A DNA stretch of 64,000 bases. Origin: Medicago truncatula (taxonomy: Eukaryota > Streptophyta > Magnoliopsida > Fabales > Fabaceae). The DNA is taken from assembly GCF_003473485.1 (NCBI RefSeq), contig NC_053048.1, forward strand, positions 45,008,755-45,072,754, in the 5' to 3' direction. Within the stretch, counting starts at the first letter, position 1; each line of letters opens with the position of its first letter. The notes below the pieces were generated by a model. That model made no database searches and had not been told where the DNA came from. It worked only from the letters and a program-made list of their open reading frames with translations. The translations under genes were made by a program, and so were the position numbers. Shown one piece after another: positions 32,643 through 44,753 of the stretch.

Positions 32643-35467
32643 CTAGAAAATTATAAGTTGACATTGGTGAAGTACTTCATCTTTAAGCATCTTATGAATA
32701 TCATTCCATTCAAACCAACAACAATCATCTGAGTCATTAGTCCATCTATCAGCACCTGTATAGAATTTGGTATGAGAAGTGAATGTAATTTTCTTAAGTG
32801 AATTTCCTTGCCTTAACATGTGACTAGCTAACTCAATTACATTTTTGGAGCAAACACACCCATGTAACTCTACAAATTTTAAATCATTATGAAAAAACTT
32901 TGCATAATTTCTTCTTCGCCTTTGAAATCTACCCATGTGCGACTTTTCTAATTGTAGATTTTTAATCTGAAAATTGAAAAATAAAAATCATATGAATTTT
33001 TTAAAATATACATTATGCATATAAAACAAATGGATGACTTATTTCTTATTTAAAACAAAAAAAAAAATCTATTTTCTATTTGTTTTCTAATATTTGTACA
33101 TTTATCAAGCACATTGCAAATCTTAAATATGGAAACTAAAAATTCTAATTCAAACCAAGTTTTATTTTATAAGATTATTTACATATAACATTTTTTTTAG
33201 AAAAGTGAACAAAAAGAAGTTGAATAAATCACCGTAAGAGATAGTTTTTGGAGATGCTTAGAAGCCATTGCAATATCTAAAATCCAAAAGTAGTTCAAAT
33301 TAGGATCATATGCTCCCTCGATAAATAACTCCAATTGTCTTAGATTTTCAAATTGAACCAGAACCTTCATCAATTCAGCTACCTATTTACACCAGTAATA
33401 TTTAAAGTGGATTAAAATCAACCAGTGTCACACATAATTAAAAGAAGGTTAAAATATGGTTTTGGTCCCTGCAAATATGCCTCGTTTTGATTTTAGGCCC
33501 TGTAAATTATTTTTTTTTGTTTTCGATCCCTGCAAAATTTTGTTTTTGAAAATAATCCCTCCGGGGACTATTTTCAAAAACAAAATATTTTGCAGGGACC
33601 TATTTTCAAAAACAAAATATTTTGCAGGGGCCTTTTTAAAAATCAAAATATTTTGCATGGACTATTTATCTACAAAATGGGTTCAGTCATCATGTGTCAC
33701 GTGTGCAAATCATCACAAAAGTGAGGCTAGGGACCAAAATCAAAATTAAGCATATTTGCAGGACCAAAAACAACAAAAAAAATTATAGAGACTAAAACCA
33801 AAACGAGACATATTTGCAGGGACCAAAAATCATATTTTAGCCTTAAAAGAAACCTAGGCAGTTAATAAGGTAAACAACTTGACTGTAACAATGCGTTTAA
33901 GAAAACCAAAAAATAGGAAAATGCTTTTGTCGAGACAAACAACTTGACTTCTGAGTTATTGAGATACAGTGAAAAATCAAGATTGAACTAAGAATGTAGA
34001 AGAAAAAATGCGAAAGGTTAGTAGCAAATATGAAAAAGATTATATAGAAACAGTTTTGGGTTGGGACCAACTGCTACGCACCACTATACGAGATTGACAA
34101 CCTTTATAGAAACAATAAACATTAAAGAGAAAATATGGTTTGAGTTACTCACCTGTGAAGTGGTTATGATCATAGATAAATTCTCAATATGTCAGTAAAC
34201 TTGCAATTGAACCAAAGGGACATGGATTTTTCTCTCTATTAGCTGCATTCCAAAAAACCTTCAATAAACTTGGAGCTTTAAGGGAGATAACTTTCGTCAT
34301 TTGACCACTATATTCAAAGGATTTAAGATTCAATGCATCGATATCTATGCGGTGCGGGGCATAAAGATGGTTATACTCACAATCTATTATTTTGAAATGA
34401 TGCAACTTTGGACTGAATATTCATATTATCCATTTGCTTGCAGTTTTGAAAGGTGACGTCCTCGAGTTGGAGACATTCAGAAAACAAAAGGGGCATGGAA
34501 AAACGTTGGAGACAATCACGGATTCCATCAAACACAATCGTTGTCAAATTTTTCAGTCCAGAAAACTCAAAAACATTAATATACTGACCACCACCTATGT
34601 AGCTAGAAATTTTACCACCTCTGTAGCTAAACTTAGATAACATATGAGCCTCAATCTTCATTATATGTATTGGATAAGTACAATTGAAAGAATATTCCAT
34701 GGATTGAGAGATTTGATGCAATGACATCTATAATCCTCTCCCATCCAACTTGATCCCCACAATTAACAATGTTCAGATGAAACAATGTTGGACTGATTAT
34801 TTTTAAGTCAGATTTGAAATCACACTCATCAAGGGTGAAGTCTACAAGATGAATGCAATTTGAAAATAGACCATGAAGCAAATTTTGATGCACATCAACT
34901 AGTTGCAACACAAGAGTTCTCAAATTCTTGAATCCAGACAAGTCCTTAGATGCTACAAGGTGGCAGGTGCAGATACGTCAGAGAATCAGTCTTAGATAAT
35001 AGAGTAGATGAAAATCTGTATGACTCTTTTCGTTCCAAATATCGAATAGGATCAATAGTTTCATTTGAGAAGAGCAATTCAATACGTTCGGAACCCTTAG
35101 CAATTCCTTTGGAAATCACTCTGTCAATGACAACACTGTGTTTAGTATCTAATGGAAAATTTACTCGAACTGAACGGATGATAGCACCTTGATAATGTAG
35201 CATGAATTGATCCAATCTTGTGACAAATTCAGATTGAAACCCTTTAAATAGTGGAAGGCTTTTGTGTGACTCTTGAATTGTATTATATTCAAGATTAAAC
35301 ATGTTATGGAGATCAAAATTGAGATCAATTCTTAATCCTAATTCATGACGCCATTGTTTGGACAGTGTGCTTGTTTTCACCAAATCCTTCAAACCTAACT
35401 TCGAGAATATAATAGATAAAATAGAATCTGGCAACTCAATCTTGGACTTTTTAGACCTCCTCTTCAT
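32643..35467 (-). pseudogene. F-box/LRR copy D, frameshifted
   Basis: Exons 2 (33382-33233) and 3 (32966-32643) are intact in frame and splice signals, but exon 1 (35467-34153) is broken. The F-box is complete at the start ([20 protein letters not shown]). A roughly 10-bp deletion near 34965 shifts the frame after TDSLTYLHL; a one-base gain near 34705 shifts it again inside the [10 protein letters not shown] motif; another change near 34415 and an insertion near 34192 (before ENLSMIM) add further breaks. An ORF of about 170 codons with the F-box remains at the 5' end. The pattern indicates relaxed constraint after duplication. Intron 1 carries a 9-bp-TSD MITE. Confidence 0.88.
33447..33842. 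mobile_element. Mutator-type foldback MITE in intron 1 of copy D
   Basis: Ends GGTTAAAATATGGTTTTGG and its inverted match. Perfect 9-bp direct repeat TTAAAAGAA on both sides (33438-33446, 33843-33851). The centre repeats the AAAATATTTTGCA motif. No coding capacity. Confidence 0.92.
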
Positions 35468-35796
35468 TGTTACTGCGATTAATAACGAACACACACCAGA
35501 ATTTGAATTATATTAAAACCATAACTAAAATCAATTAGAAAATATATACTAGTTTTTATTAATTTCATCAAGATGAGAATAAATATATGTACACCACACG
35601 GAAGAAATTATAGTTCAACAGGTAATTAAGATTGAATAAATTCAAATTCCAAGTAGAACCTGATCAATATGAGAAGCTCGTTTCAAGTTCGATGCTCGAT
35701 GCTTGATGTGCTCGTTTCAGGTAAATGGCTTGGATGAAAAACCTAAAGATTTAGGGTTTGTGTGTGTTTCAGGTAAATAGAAGATCGATGCTTAGG
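35468..35796 (-). promoter_or_regulatory. leader region of F-box copy D
   Basis: It has the same layout as copies A and B: TTGCAG-like acceptor (here with CGCAG) just upstream of the start, AG|GTTCTACTTGG donor near 35650, and a telo-box-like AAACCCTAA on the minus strand near 35750. Confidence 0.45.
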
Positions 35797-36408
35797 ATTT
35801 GTTTGGTTCCAGAGTTTTAGAAGGGAGGGGAGAGAATATTTTTAATTTGACGTGTTGTTCAATTTTTAGAATGGGAGGGGAGGGGAGCAAAATTACTTCA
35901 ATACCCACTTTTTTCTTCCTCTAAATTGGAGTTTTTCGGAGGGGAAGGGAGATGATTTCATTAAAATTTTATTGCATTGCAAAAATTATCCTTAGGTTAA
36001 TTTAAAATCTCAATATTATCCTTGTAACAACTTTTATTATTATTAGGTTATATTATCATTGTAACAACTTCTATTATTATTACTTGTCAAAAAAAAAACT
36101 TTTATTATTATTAGATTATATTATCTTGTAACAAGTTTTATATTATTAGGTTATATTATTCTTGTAACAACTTTTACTATCAGATGTACTCTTGTCTTTC
36201 GTTGGCCTATGAAATAGTTTGTTTTTTATTTTTTATTTTTTTACAGAAGGTTTATGAAATTGTAAAAACAAACATTTTCGTATATTTAATTAGATCTAGG
36301 GGTAAAATATCAAATTAATTTTAAAATCTCTCACTTCCTCTTGTGAATCAACAAAGTTTTAATTAAAATCGCTCTCCTCTCCTCCCCTTCGTTGAACCAA
36401 ACGGGCCT
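35797..36408. mobile_element. inverted-repeat MITE (GTTTGGTTC ends)
   Basis: The left end GGATTTGTTTGGTTCC and the right end GAACCAAACGGGCCT are inverted, followed inward by GGGAGGGGAG and its complement. TTA occurs outside both ends, compatible with a Tourist-like insertion. The internal part has three degenerate repeats containing TTGTAACAACTTTTATTATT. Confidence 0.7.
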
Positions 36409-36494
36409 TTAAGCAAGTACGAATGGGTAGAAGAAAAATATGGATGTGTGAACTTGACTGGGGGAGTAGGGGTTGGACTTTTATGAAAGGACAC

Positions 36495-37272
36495 ATAACT
36501 CTAACCACATATCATAACATTCCTCTCAGCAATTTCATCAAATAACTTCTTCGACAACAAAACGGCTCCATTCTTCACGTACATATAAGCCAATGCCGTC
36601 GCAAGACTCACTCCCACTTCAACCCCTTTCGCTCTTATAAACTCATGAATCATTTCCCCAAGCTTCAGACAATCTGACTGGGCACAAGCCAACAACACCA
36701 AAACCAAGATAGCACCCTTAGGCTTTGTTTGCGTGTTGGATTTTGGAGGGGAGGGGAGGATAAGGAAATGCTTATGGAGAGGTAAACCCTTGTTTGCAAG
36801 TTTTAAACAAACAAAGGAAAGGTTTTGGGGGGTTTGAAGGGCTTCATTTGTCCAATTTTAAAGTTCCCCAAATTGGGGGATTTTGGGAGGTTAAACATAC
36901 AAATTGATAATTTTGTCCTCATACTAATTCAAAATTCCAATTATAATTTACAAGATAAATTACAAAGTATAACATAAGGTATTGATTTTAAGAGAAAAAT
37001 GGTAAAATAGTAAAATTATCACATAAGTCCTTCATCTCCTTTCCTTATTGGTTTCCTTCCCATCCCCTCAAAACTCGCAAACAAAGCCAAACCCTACGTC
37101 AACCATATCCCCTCAAAAAGATCCAAAGCCAAGGTATAACATAAGCCTAAAAAAGTCATGAGCATACACCCACAAATCATTGTAGTCCGAAGACTCAAAC
37201 TTTTCAGCAAAATTTCATCAAACATGTTACGACCATTAAGCAAATCACCTGAAAAAATAACCATGTGACAAG
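36495..37272 (-). pseudogene. PPR pseudogene, piece 2, interrupted by a MITE
   Basis: The minus strand 36719-36495 reads LVLLACAQSDCLKLGEMIHE then KLFDEIAERNV, the same PPR segment as 30560-30760 but less damaged. The DNA on the other side (37088-37272) matches 30750-30880 of piece 1, so the 36720-37087 element was inserted into it. The downstream PPR repeats and E motif of piece 1 are missing here. Confidence 0.75.
36720..37087. mobile_element. inverted-repeat MITE inside PPR piece 2
   Basis: Ends GGCTTTGTTTGCGTGTTGG and CTCGCAAACAAAGCC are inverted, with GGAGGGGAGGGG and CCCATCCCCT following inward. Target duplication is ambiguous. Confidence 0.75.
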
Positions 37273-37633
37273 TAGGGCCGTCTCTATGAAATTGGAGGCT
37301 TGACTCTCAGAGTAAAAATAGGCCTCTAATAAAAAAACACACAATTTTTTTAAAAGATTAATATTCTATTTAAATTGAAAATAACACTCGTATAATGATT
37401 ATTAGCCACCAAAATCAAAATTAGAAATTATTTTTACTAAAGACGTGTTTTTTAACTTAGAAATAAAAACATGAAACATGATTTTTTACTTAGAAATTGA
37501 AACATGAAACATGTTTTTTTTTTTTTTTTGAGTGGGGGTGGGGATATTGAGCATTAATTTTTTTTCTTTAGATCCATCACTTTGGGAGGCCCAGCTCGGT
37601 TGAGCTCTTTGCACTCCCCAAAGAACGGCACTG
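37273..37633. mobile_element. hAT-type MITE
   Basis: Ends TAGGGCCGTCTC and the complement of CAGTGCCGTTCTT form imperfect TIRs. The 8-bp flanks GTGACAAG (37265-37272) and GTGACGAC (37634-37641) agree in 6 of 8 positions, and the paralogous sequence near 30890 lacks the element. 8-bp duplications are typical of hAT. Confidence 0.65.
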
Positions 37634-37899
37634 GTGACGACCTAAGTCGAGCTCGAATTTAAGCACATGTATTTGGACCTATTTAAATTATTATTCTACA
37701 TTGATGCTCATATTTTTAACTTTAATTTTTCGTTAAAAAAAACTTTAATTTTAAAATGACATAAAAGAAATCTATGAATCTCCGATACTTAAAAAATGAT
37801 GAAGTATTGTGTCCAATGCATATCCGATACCGATACACGTTATATATCAAGGACGTATGGGGGAATTAATTTTTAGTTTTTTGAAAGAAAAAAAAAACA

Positions 37900-38886
37900 T
37901 TCAACTCGATTGAAACTTAAAGCAAGGACTTTGTTGGTATAATGGTCGAGATGGCCTTAACCCTACAACGAGACCTTCAACTCGATTGCACACCTAAGGT
38001 AATAAGTCTTATGCTTGAAACACAAGTTTCCTACATTGCACTCTCATTGTGCAACTAATATAAATCAACCAGGAAAAACTCAACAAACATTCTTTACACA
38101 AAACACCTTCCACTAGTTAAAACACCCCAACTCGATCCGTCAACTCTACAGTAGTTCTCTAGCAAGTTTTATTAGTGAACATGTCTCTTCGACGTGCGCT
38201 AATCACTTTAAAGAATGTCTATATATAAACACATTCATACTAGAGGCTTAATTAACCAAAAAGATAATGAAGTGTTTAAAGGATAAAAGGTTGTCATATG
38301 ATAAACACTTAATTATAAAATCTTCCAACAATAAAAAAGAAAGGTTTAATTGCACTTTTCCTCTTTATCTTTTGCTAATTATGCGATTTTGCATCCTCTT
38401 TTTTTTTTTTAGCGCTTTTGCATCCCATCTTTTTCCCCCTTTCGGGTTAGATGGACCTTCTTGTGTGTAATTGCACTTTTTCCCCTATCTTTTTGCCAAT
38501 TGTGCGATTTTGCACCTCCTCTTCTGTTTTTTTGAGCAATTTTGACCCCATCTTTTGCCCCTTACCCCCTCTTTTAATGATGATTTTGAACAAAACACAA
38601 TTGACAAAAAATAGGATGCAAAATCGCTCAAAAAAAAGAGGAGGGTGGGTGCAAAATCGCATAATTAACAAAAGATAGGGGTAAAAAATGCAATTAAGCC
38701 AAGAAAGTATAGCCTAACAAGACTTAGCCCATGTCTACACTACAACGATTCCTTCCTACTAAAAAATAAAAACCACCTAAAAGGATAATGGATATGGAAA
38801 TTCATATCAACATAAATTATACAATGTTTGTAAGAATGAATTCACTAAGATCACCACAAAATTCATTATAAATAAATAGAATAACC
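37900..38886 (-). other. 3' flank of F-box remnant E
   Basis: Duplicate of 32160-32642 with the MITE at 38343-38700 inserted. It marks the second copy of the segmental duplication. No coding region. Confidence 0.6.
38343..38700. mobile_element. foldback MITE (GGTTTAATTGCA ends)
   Basis: The left end GGTTTAATTGCACTTTTCC and the right end ATGCAATTAAGCC are inverted. Internal arms repeat GCGATTTTGCA and TGCAAAATCGC. Flanks share AAGAAAG, and paralogue D has the empty site near 32455. Confidence 0.8.
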
Positions 38887-39206
38887 CTAGAAAATTATAA
38901 GTTGACATTGGCCAGGTACTTCATCTTTAAGCATCTTAAGAATAAGATTTCGTTCAAACTAACAACAGCCATCTGAGCCATTAGTCCATCTACAAGCTCC
39001 TGTATAGAATTTGTAACGAGAACTGAATGTAATTTTCTTAAGTGAATTTGCTTTCCTTAACATGTGACTAGTTAACTCAATTACATTTTTGGAGCAAGTG
39101 CAACCACGTAACTCAACATATTTCAAATCATTATGAAAAAACTTTGCATAGTTTCTTCTTCGCCTTTGAAATCCATGTGCGACTTCTCCAAATGTAGATT
39201 TTTAAT
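38887..39206 (-). pseudogene. F-box copy E, exon 3 remnant
   Basis: Homologous to exon 3 of copies A and D, ending QCQLIIF then stop at 38887. It has a 4-bp deletion near 39172 relative to copy D and an in-frame TAA near 38960 where others have Cys/Trp before FER. No exon 1 or 2 follows; beyond 39400 the DNA is Helitron and MITE. It is a dead duplicate fragment. Confidence 0.85.
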
Positions 39207-39409
39207 CTAAAAATTGGAAAATAACGATCATATGAAATTTTTTAAAGATAAATTAGGCATATAAAACAAATGGATGACTTATTCCTTATTTTAAACGAAA
39301 ATAGAGTTGCTTGATAATGGTTCTTCTCTCATGAGACAATAGTGTTTTTTTTCAGACGCTACTTCAGCTACTATTGAGCTTATTATTTAAGCCCGTTTGA
39401 TATTACAGT

Positions 39410-39556
39410 AACAATATAACAAAAAATATCATATAAATTATTATCTTTTTAACGACATCAACAACAATCGTTATCAAATAAAAGTTGTTTAAGAGTGTAA
39501 TTGAGATAATGAAAGGTCAACCTAAAATCTCATATTTTCTGTATATATAGTGTAGA
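39410..39556 (-). mobile_element. Helitron 5' fragment
   Basis: On the minus strand it starts TCTACACTATATATACAG at 39556, preceded by A, and continues with sequence related to the Helitron at 21700-22206 (AACAATCGTTATCAAATAAA versus its counterpart). The 3' hairpin and CTAG are not found, so it is truncated. Confidence 0.6.
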
Positions 39557-39676
39557 TTAAGTTCTTATAAAAATCAATTTTAAAAAAAATATAGAGAAAA
39601 ATTCACCTTTTTTTTGGGTACAAATTGACCTTTTTTTTAATTTATAACAAACAAGCCATATATATCATTTTATTTA

Positions 39677-40014
39677 GGGTTAATAGTACTTTACACCCTG
39701 TAATATATGTCATTTTCGGTTTTCCCCCTGTAAAATATATTTTTTGGATTTCGTCCTTGTAATTTGAAGATTTTTTTGTTTTAGACCTTTATGAAAAATT
39801 TTGCCCCTTATAATTCAAGGAAATTTCGGTTTACCCCCTATTAGTATGTGAAAATTTCGGTTTACCTCCCTACCATATCATTGATTTTGTACTGTCAAAA
39901 TTCATGAAGGTCCAAAACCAAAAAACTTCAAATTACAAGGACGGAATCCAAAATATTTTACAGGGGAAAAACCGGAAATGACATATATTACAGGGGGTAA
40001 TGCACTATTAACCC
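39677..40014. mobile_element. palindromic MITE with 9-bp duplication
   Basis: Ends GGGTTAATAGTACTTTACACC and inverted counterpart. Perfect 9-bp flanks TTTTATTTA on both sides. Arms share CTGTAATATATGTCATTT. No coding capacity. Confidence 0.92.
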
Positions 40015-40042
40015 TTTTATTTAAAAAAAAAAAAAAAAAAAA

Positions 40043-40332
40043 GGGTTAATAGGTCTTTACCCCCCTGTAATATAGGTCATTTCCGATTTTCTCCCTGTAA
40101 AATTTTATTTTGATTTACCCCCTGTAAAATATTTTTGTTTTGATTTACCCCTCTAATAGGCCAAAGAAAAACGAAAAATTTCTTGAAAAAAAAATAAAAT
40201 TGGTTTTTGTTTGGCCTATTAGGGGGTAAATCAAAACAAAAATATTTTACAGGGGTTGAATCAAAATAAAAATTTTACAGGGGAGAAAACCAGAAATGAC
40301 CTATATTACAGGGGGTAAAGACCTATTAACCC
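40043..40332. mobile_element. palindromic MITE, related to its neighbour
   Basis: Ends GGGTTAATAGGTCTTTACCC and inverted counterpart, with internal arms sharing TTTACAGGGG. It sits immediately after an A20 run (40023-40042), with A-runs on both flanks that may be its target duplication. Confidence 0.88.
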
Positions 40333-40389
40333 AAAAAAAATAAGTATATAACATTTCATCACACAAAATGTGTTCAATATAATTGGGTC

Positions 40390-42560
40390 GTCTTGGCTAG
40401 ATGATGAACAACCTCATTTGTTTATCTCAATCCAAACTCTGCACTAAAGTTTACATAATAATAGGGGAAAAAGAACAGATTTACAATCAACAATAATGTC
40501 ACCAAACTCATGAACATCACTTCTTAACGAGATAAATCAATCATTCCCATATTTATCTTGTGAACCCAATTAGCCCCAAATTTATCTCAAAAGAAGTCCA
40601 GCTCAAAATGAATCAACTCCAAATATATCTTGTGAATTCAAAAAAGTGTCGAACGTAGACCAAATGCTTCACCAACATGCACTTCACACTTAAGCGGAAA
40701 CCATTATGTCTTAGATAACATAAAGCACCAATCTCATTGGTAATACATATGCATTTATATACCCTATTATCGAGAGAAGAAAAAGAAACATCAATATTAC
40801 ATTTTACGCGATCTACCATTGGTATCTTCCAACTGATAATATCTATTTTGGGGCTTAATCAAGTTTGGACTATCTACAACCTAATGATGAACTGATTTCA
40901 AATCTTGTAGCTTTGTTTGCGCACAACTAAAGATCAAACATTGAGCATCAATTACATTATTCCAGATTATAATATTACATTGCTTTCAAATACTCCATAA
41001 GACACAAGCAAATAAATTCGAATCTTCAATTGTTAATTGCTGCGGAATTTGGAAAACAATACCTGAAATGGCTTGCTCTCCGTTCATAACATCCCTCACA
41101 CCATGAGAAAAAGTACACATCCTCCAAATATTACAACAACTTCTACGATACTTGAAAAATACATGTAAACTATTCTCAACATTATTGTTACATAACACAA
41201 AATTGGAGGGATAACGACTCACATCTTTATTGTGAAGTCTCATTCAAGTTGGAAAACACCACATACATATTTGCTACATAAAGTTCTCACGTTTCGGAGA
41301 CACTTTAAAGCTTCCACTTTGAGTTTCATTAGGACTAACTTTGAAAAACAAGAAATAATCATCTGCAAAGAGAAGATGAGAAATAATAGGTTCATTCCTA
41401 CTTATCTTCACACCGTGAATTACACCCTCAGCTTTTGCTCTTATTGTAAATGAGAATGTGGCATTCAAAGTAAAAAGAAAGGGGGTCTCTTTGCTCTTAT
41501 TGTAAATGAGAATGTGGCATTGACAATAACAAAATAATTAATTGTTTCAAAACAGAGCATAACGTAGTTAACCAAAGGTGGAGAAAAACTCATCTTATCA
41601 TAATGCTAAAAAGATAACTCCAATCAATTTTATTATATGCTTTACTAATATGAAGCTTTAGAGAGCCACATCTCCCACTTTACTTCTAACTTTGAACTTC
41701 GCTCGATGCACAATTTCGATAGCCACCCTTACATTATCTATGATAGATCAACTTGGCACAAACGATATCGGGTTGTCTAAGATGCATCTATAAAAATTTA
41801 CTTTCCCAAAATCGTGTAAACCACATTACCAAGAGATATATGTTGTCAATCATTCATCGTAACTTGAGTATCTCTTTTGGAATAAGAGCAGTATTGGTCA
41901 TATTCAAATTAAAAAGGTAACATACCCGTCGAGAGCCACATACAACACTGATGGAAAATCTCATTACCACATATCAGGCCAAACGTGTTGAAAGAACACC
42001 GAATTAAAACCATCATGACCCGGACATCTATCTAGTTTCATAAAAAAAACATAGCCTCTCTAAATTCATCCAAAGTGAAAGGCGTTGGGAGAATATCATC
42101 ATCCTCTATAGTTATGGACGGTTCAATGATGTTGAAGATTGGCTCAGTAATGCTATTCTTTTTCTAAAACAGCTCAACACAGAATAATTACGAGCTAGCT
42201 TTCTCAAATCAGCACTAGTGGTCATGAGATTATTTGAAGAGTCCACTTGTTGAAGCACATTTATTCAAGTCAAGCATTTACAATGGTTCATATTCCAAAC
42301 AAAGAGATTTGAAGCACATTTATTCAATTTATTCACAATTTGTTGATCCCCATAGTGTAACCATTTTACGTGACCAAAATCAGAATCAACAAGTCAAGCA
42401 TTTCCAAATTTAAACCGATGATGAGCTCTTCTATATCACAATTCGGCCATTCATATTCTTTGTTGCATTCCTACTAGCTCTAACCATATCTAGGTAAATG
42501 TATGGTACTTTGTTCCATTATTCCCTCCTGTACACCAGTTAAATAATGTTTTCACTAGTA
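40390..42560 (-). mobile_element. degenerate LINE (RT to RNase H)
   Basis: Minus-strand pieces in LINE order: RCPGHDGFN near 42030 (the RT motif usually KSPGPDG), HLLFADDYFLFF near 41360 (RT catalytic box), NNNVENSLHVFFKYRRSC near 41150 (zf-RVT), and VKCNIDVSFSS near 40790 (RNase H). All are in different frames with many stops. It is an old inactive copy, more decayed than its neighbour at 42.6-44.7 kb. Confidence 0.78.
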
Positions 42561-42599
42561 AATTAGTAGTTGATTTTCTTATCCTGTCACACTAGTTTC

Positions 42600-44745
42600 T
42601 TTTTTTTTCGAAGCTTATATTATTTCATTTCTTCTTAAAATAGTATCAATACAAGATGGAATCAAATTGAACACTTGGTGACTAGCATGCAACTTTGTCG
42701 CCCGAGCTAAACTATGAGCGACATAATTTGCTTGTCTCCAGATGAAACTTATCTTAAAGTTTGGAAAGTGTTGTAACAAATCTCTACAAGTAGCTAATAT
42801 GTTTCCAAATTCAGATTGGTTATTAGTTATGTCACCAATGCTTTCTACCACTAGCTTGCAATCTAGCTCAGTATGCACTTTTGACATACCCAAATGACCA
42901 AGCCAAATAATAGCATCTCTTAGTCCCAACGCTTCAGCTTCTTGCGGAGGAGGAGTACCTTCATACCATTTAGTTAATGCTTTAATAAAATGGCCTTGAT
43001 GATTCCTGAGACACATACCAATTCCAAAGCACCTTTGTTCACCAAATAGCGCCGCATCAACGTTACACTTGACATAATCTTCGTTCGGTGACTGCCAGAC
43101 CTGTACCATCTGCTGCTGTGAATGCTGGTGTTGCAGGTTGGACTGCTGAACCTGTGATTGCAGGCTGCCATTTATGCGTGCTGCCTGCCACTGCAAAAGA
43201 ACCTCGCGTGCTAGCTGAACAGAAAACCGAACTTCCTTCATATCTCCTTCCCACACCTTATCATTCCTCCGACGCCATAAACACCACAACATCATGGCGA
43301 TATCAGTACATAGTTGTGTTGGTAATCTGCATAATAAACTAAAAAAACATTAAGCAAAATTCGAAACTGTAGCAGCAGCTTCAGAAATAGTTTCCCATAA
43401 CCCAGCAACTTGCCAAACTTGCTTTGCCGCTTCACAACCAATAAAGACGTGCCTATCATTCTCGTAATTGTTCTCACAATGTGGACAGCAATCTGTGCAC
43501 TCCAAAGAAACACTTTTACCCGCTGCGGAAATCTAAGCTTCCACATTTTCTCCCACTCCCCTGGTACTCGGTACTCTTCATTATCAATTAGAGTCTCCAT
43601 AGCATATCGATATGCTGATTTCACAGTATAATTACCTCTATTATTAAATTTCCAAATAAGCTTGTCTTCCTCTGTAGCCATTGTGATTGTGAGCTTGCAA
43701 ATCTCCCCTTTGTCTCTTTCATTGAACATACCATCTATCAATCCCCAATTCCATCCTTGCCTGTTCTGTTCCATCAAATCAGCCACTCTAAAGTGTTCTG
43801 TTCCAGCTACACGACTGCTAGAGATGAATGAATTATCTTTTGCCCGCAACCAAGGATCATCCCAAATCGCAATACTGTTTCCATTTCCAATCCGCCACCG
43901 TTGACCACCTCCAACTAATACCTGTGAAGCAAAGATACTACGCCATATGAAACTTGGGTTATGGCCTAGACGAGCCCCCAAAAAGTTAGTCCTTGGAAAA
44001 TATTTAGCTTTGTAAACGCATGTAACAATAGTATCTGGGTTAGTTAACAATTTTCACCCTTGCTTCCCTAGCATAGCCAGATTAAAGCCAAACATATGTC
44101 TGAATCCCATACCTCCGTACTCCTTTCTCATAGTCAATTTGTCCCAATTAATCCAGTTTATACCTTTACCTTGACTTCTAGTCGACCCCCACCAAAATGA
44201 ATTAATCATTCTCTGAATTTCCTCCCCCAAAGTAGTTGGTAACAGAAAAGTGCTCATACAATATGTAGGAATGGACTGTGCAACTGATTTAATTAACACT
44301 TCTCTTCCTGCTTTGGATAAATGCTTACCCGACCATTGTTGTATTTTCCTCCAAACTATGTCTCTCAGATATCCAAAAATTGATTTCTTGTTACGCGCCC
44401 CACCATGGATGGCATGCCCAAATACTTCCTGTTTCCCATACCTTCCGACACTTGAAGGATATTCTTCACATCTATTCTGTCCGCCTCAGGTGTATTTTTG
44501 CTGAATTTTTTTTTCTGATTTTTGATAGTTGATGGCTTGTCCGGATGCATGCTCATAAGCTTGTAAGATTTCCTTTAGTGTGTGCTTTCCCTTATGTTTG
44601 TCCTGCAAAATAAGAAACAATCATCAGCAAATAATAGGTATGTGAGGAGTGGAGCTCCCCGACACACCTTCCCTCCATGAATGTCCACTCTCGCTTCCGA
44701 TTTTTTCAAAAGCGCTGATCGTCCATCCGCACATATGATAAATAA
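42600..44745 (-). mobile_element. 5'-truncated LINE, frameshifted ORF2
   Basis: Minus-strand order: YLLFADDCFLF near 44635 (RT catalytic box), KYLGMPSMVGR near 44410, a thumb region MLIKSVAQSIPTYCMSTF near 44299, WRIGNGNSIAIWDDPW near 43885, zf-RVT near 43600-43440, then RNase H (KCNVDAALFGEQ, PPQEAEALGLRDA, ELDCKLVVESI) ending near 42615. Stops or shifts near 44360, 44052 and 43290 break it into blocks. The T-run at 42600-42609 is the poly-A tail. It is in the same family as the LINE at 22990-24175, with closely similar RNase H ends. Confidence 0.88.
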
Positions 44746-44753
44746 TTAGAAAA

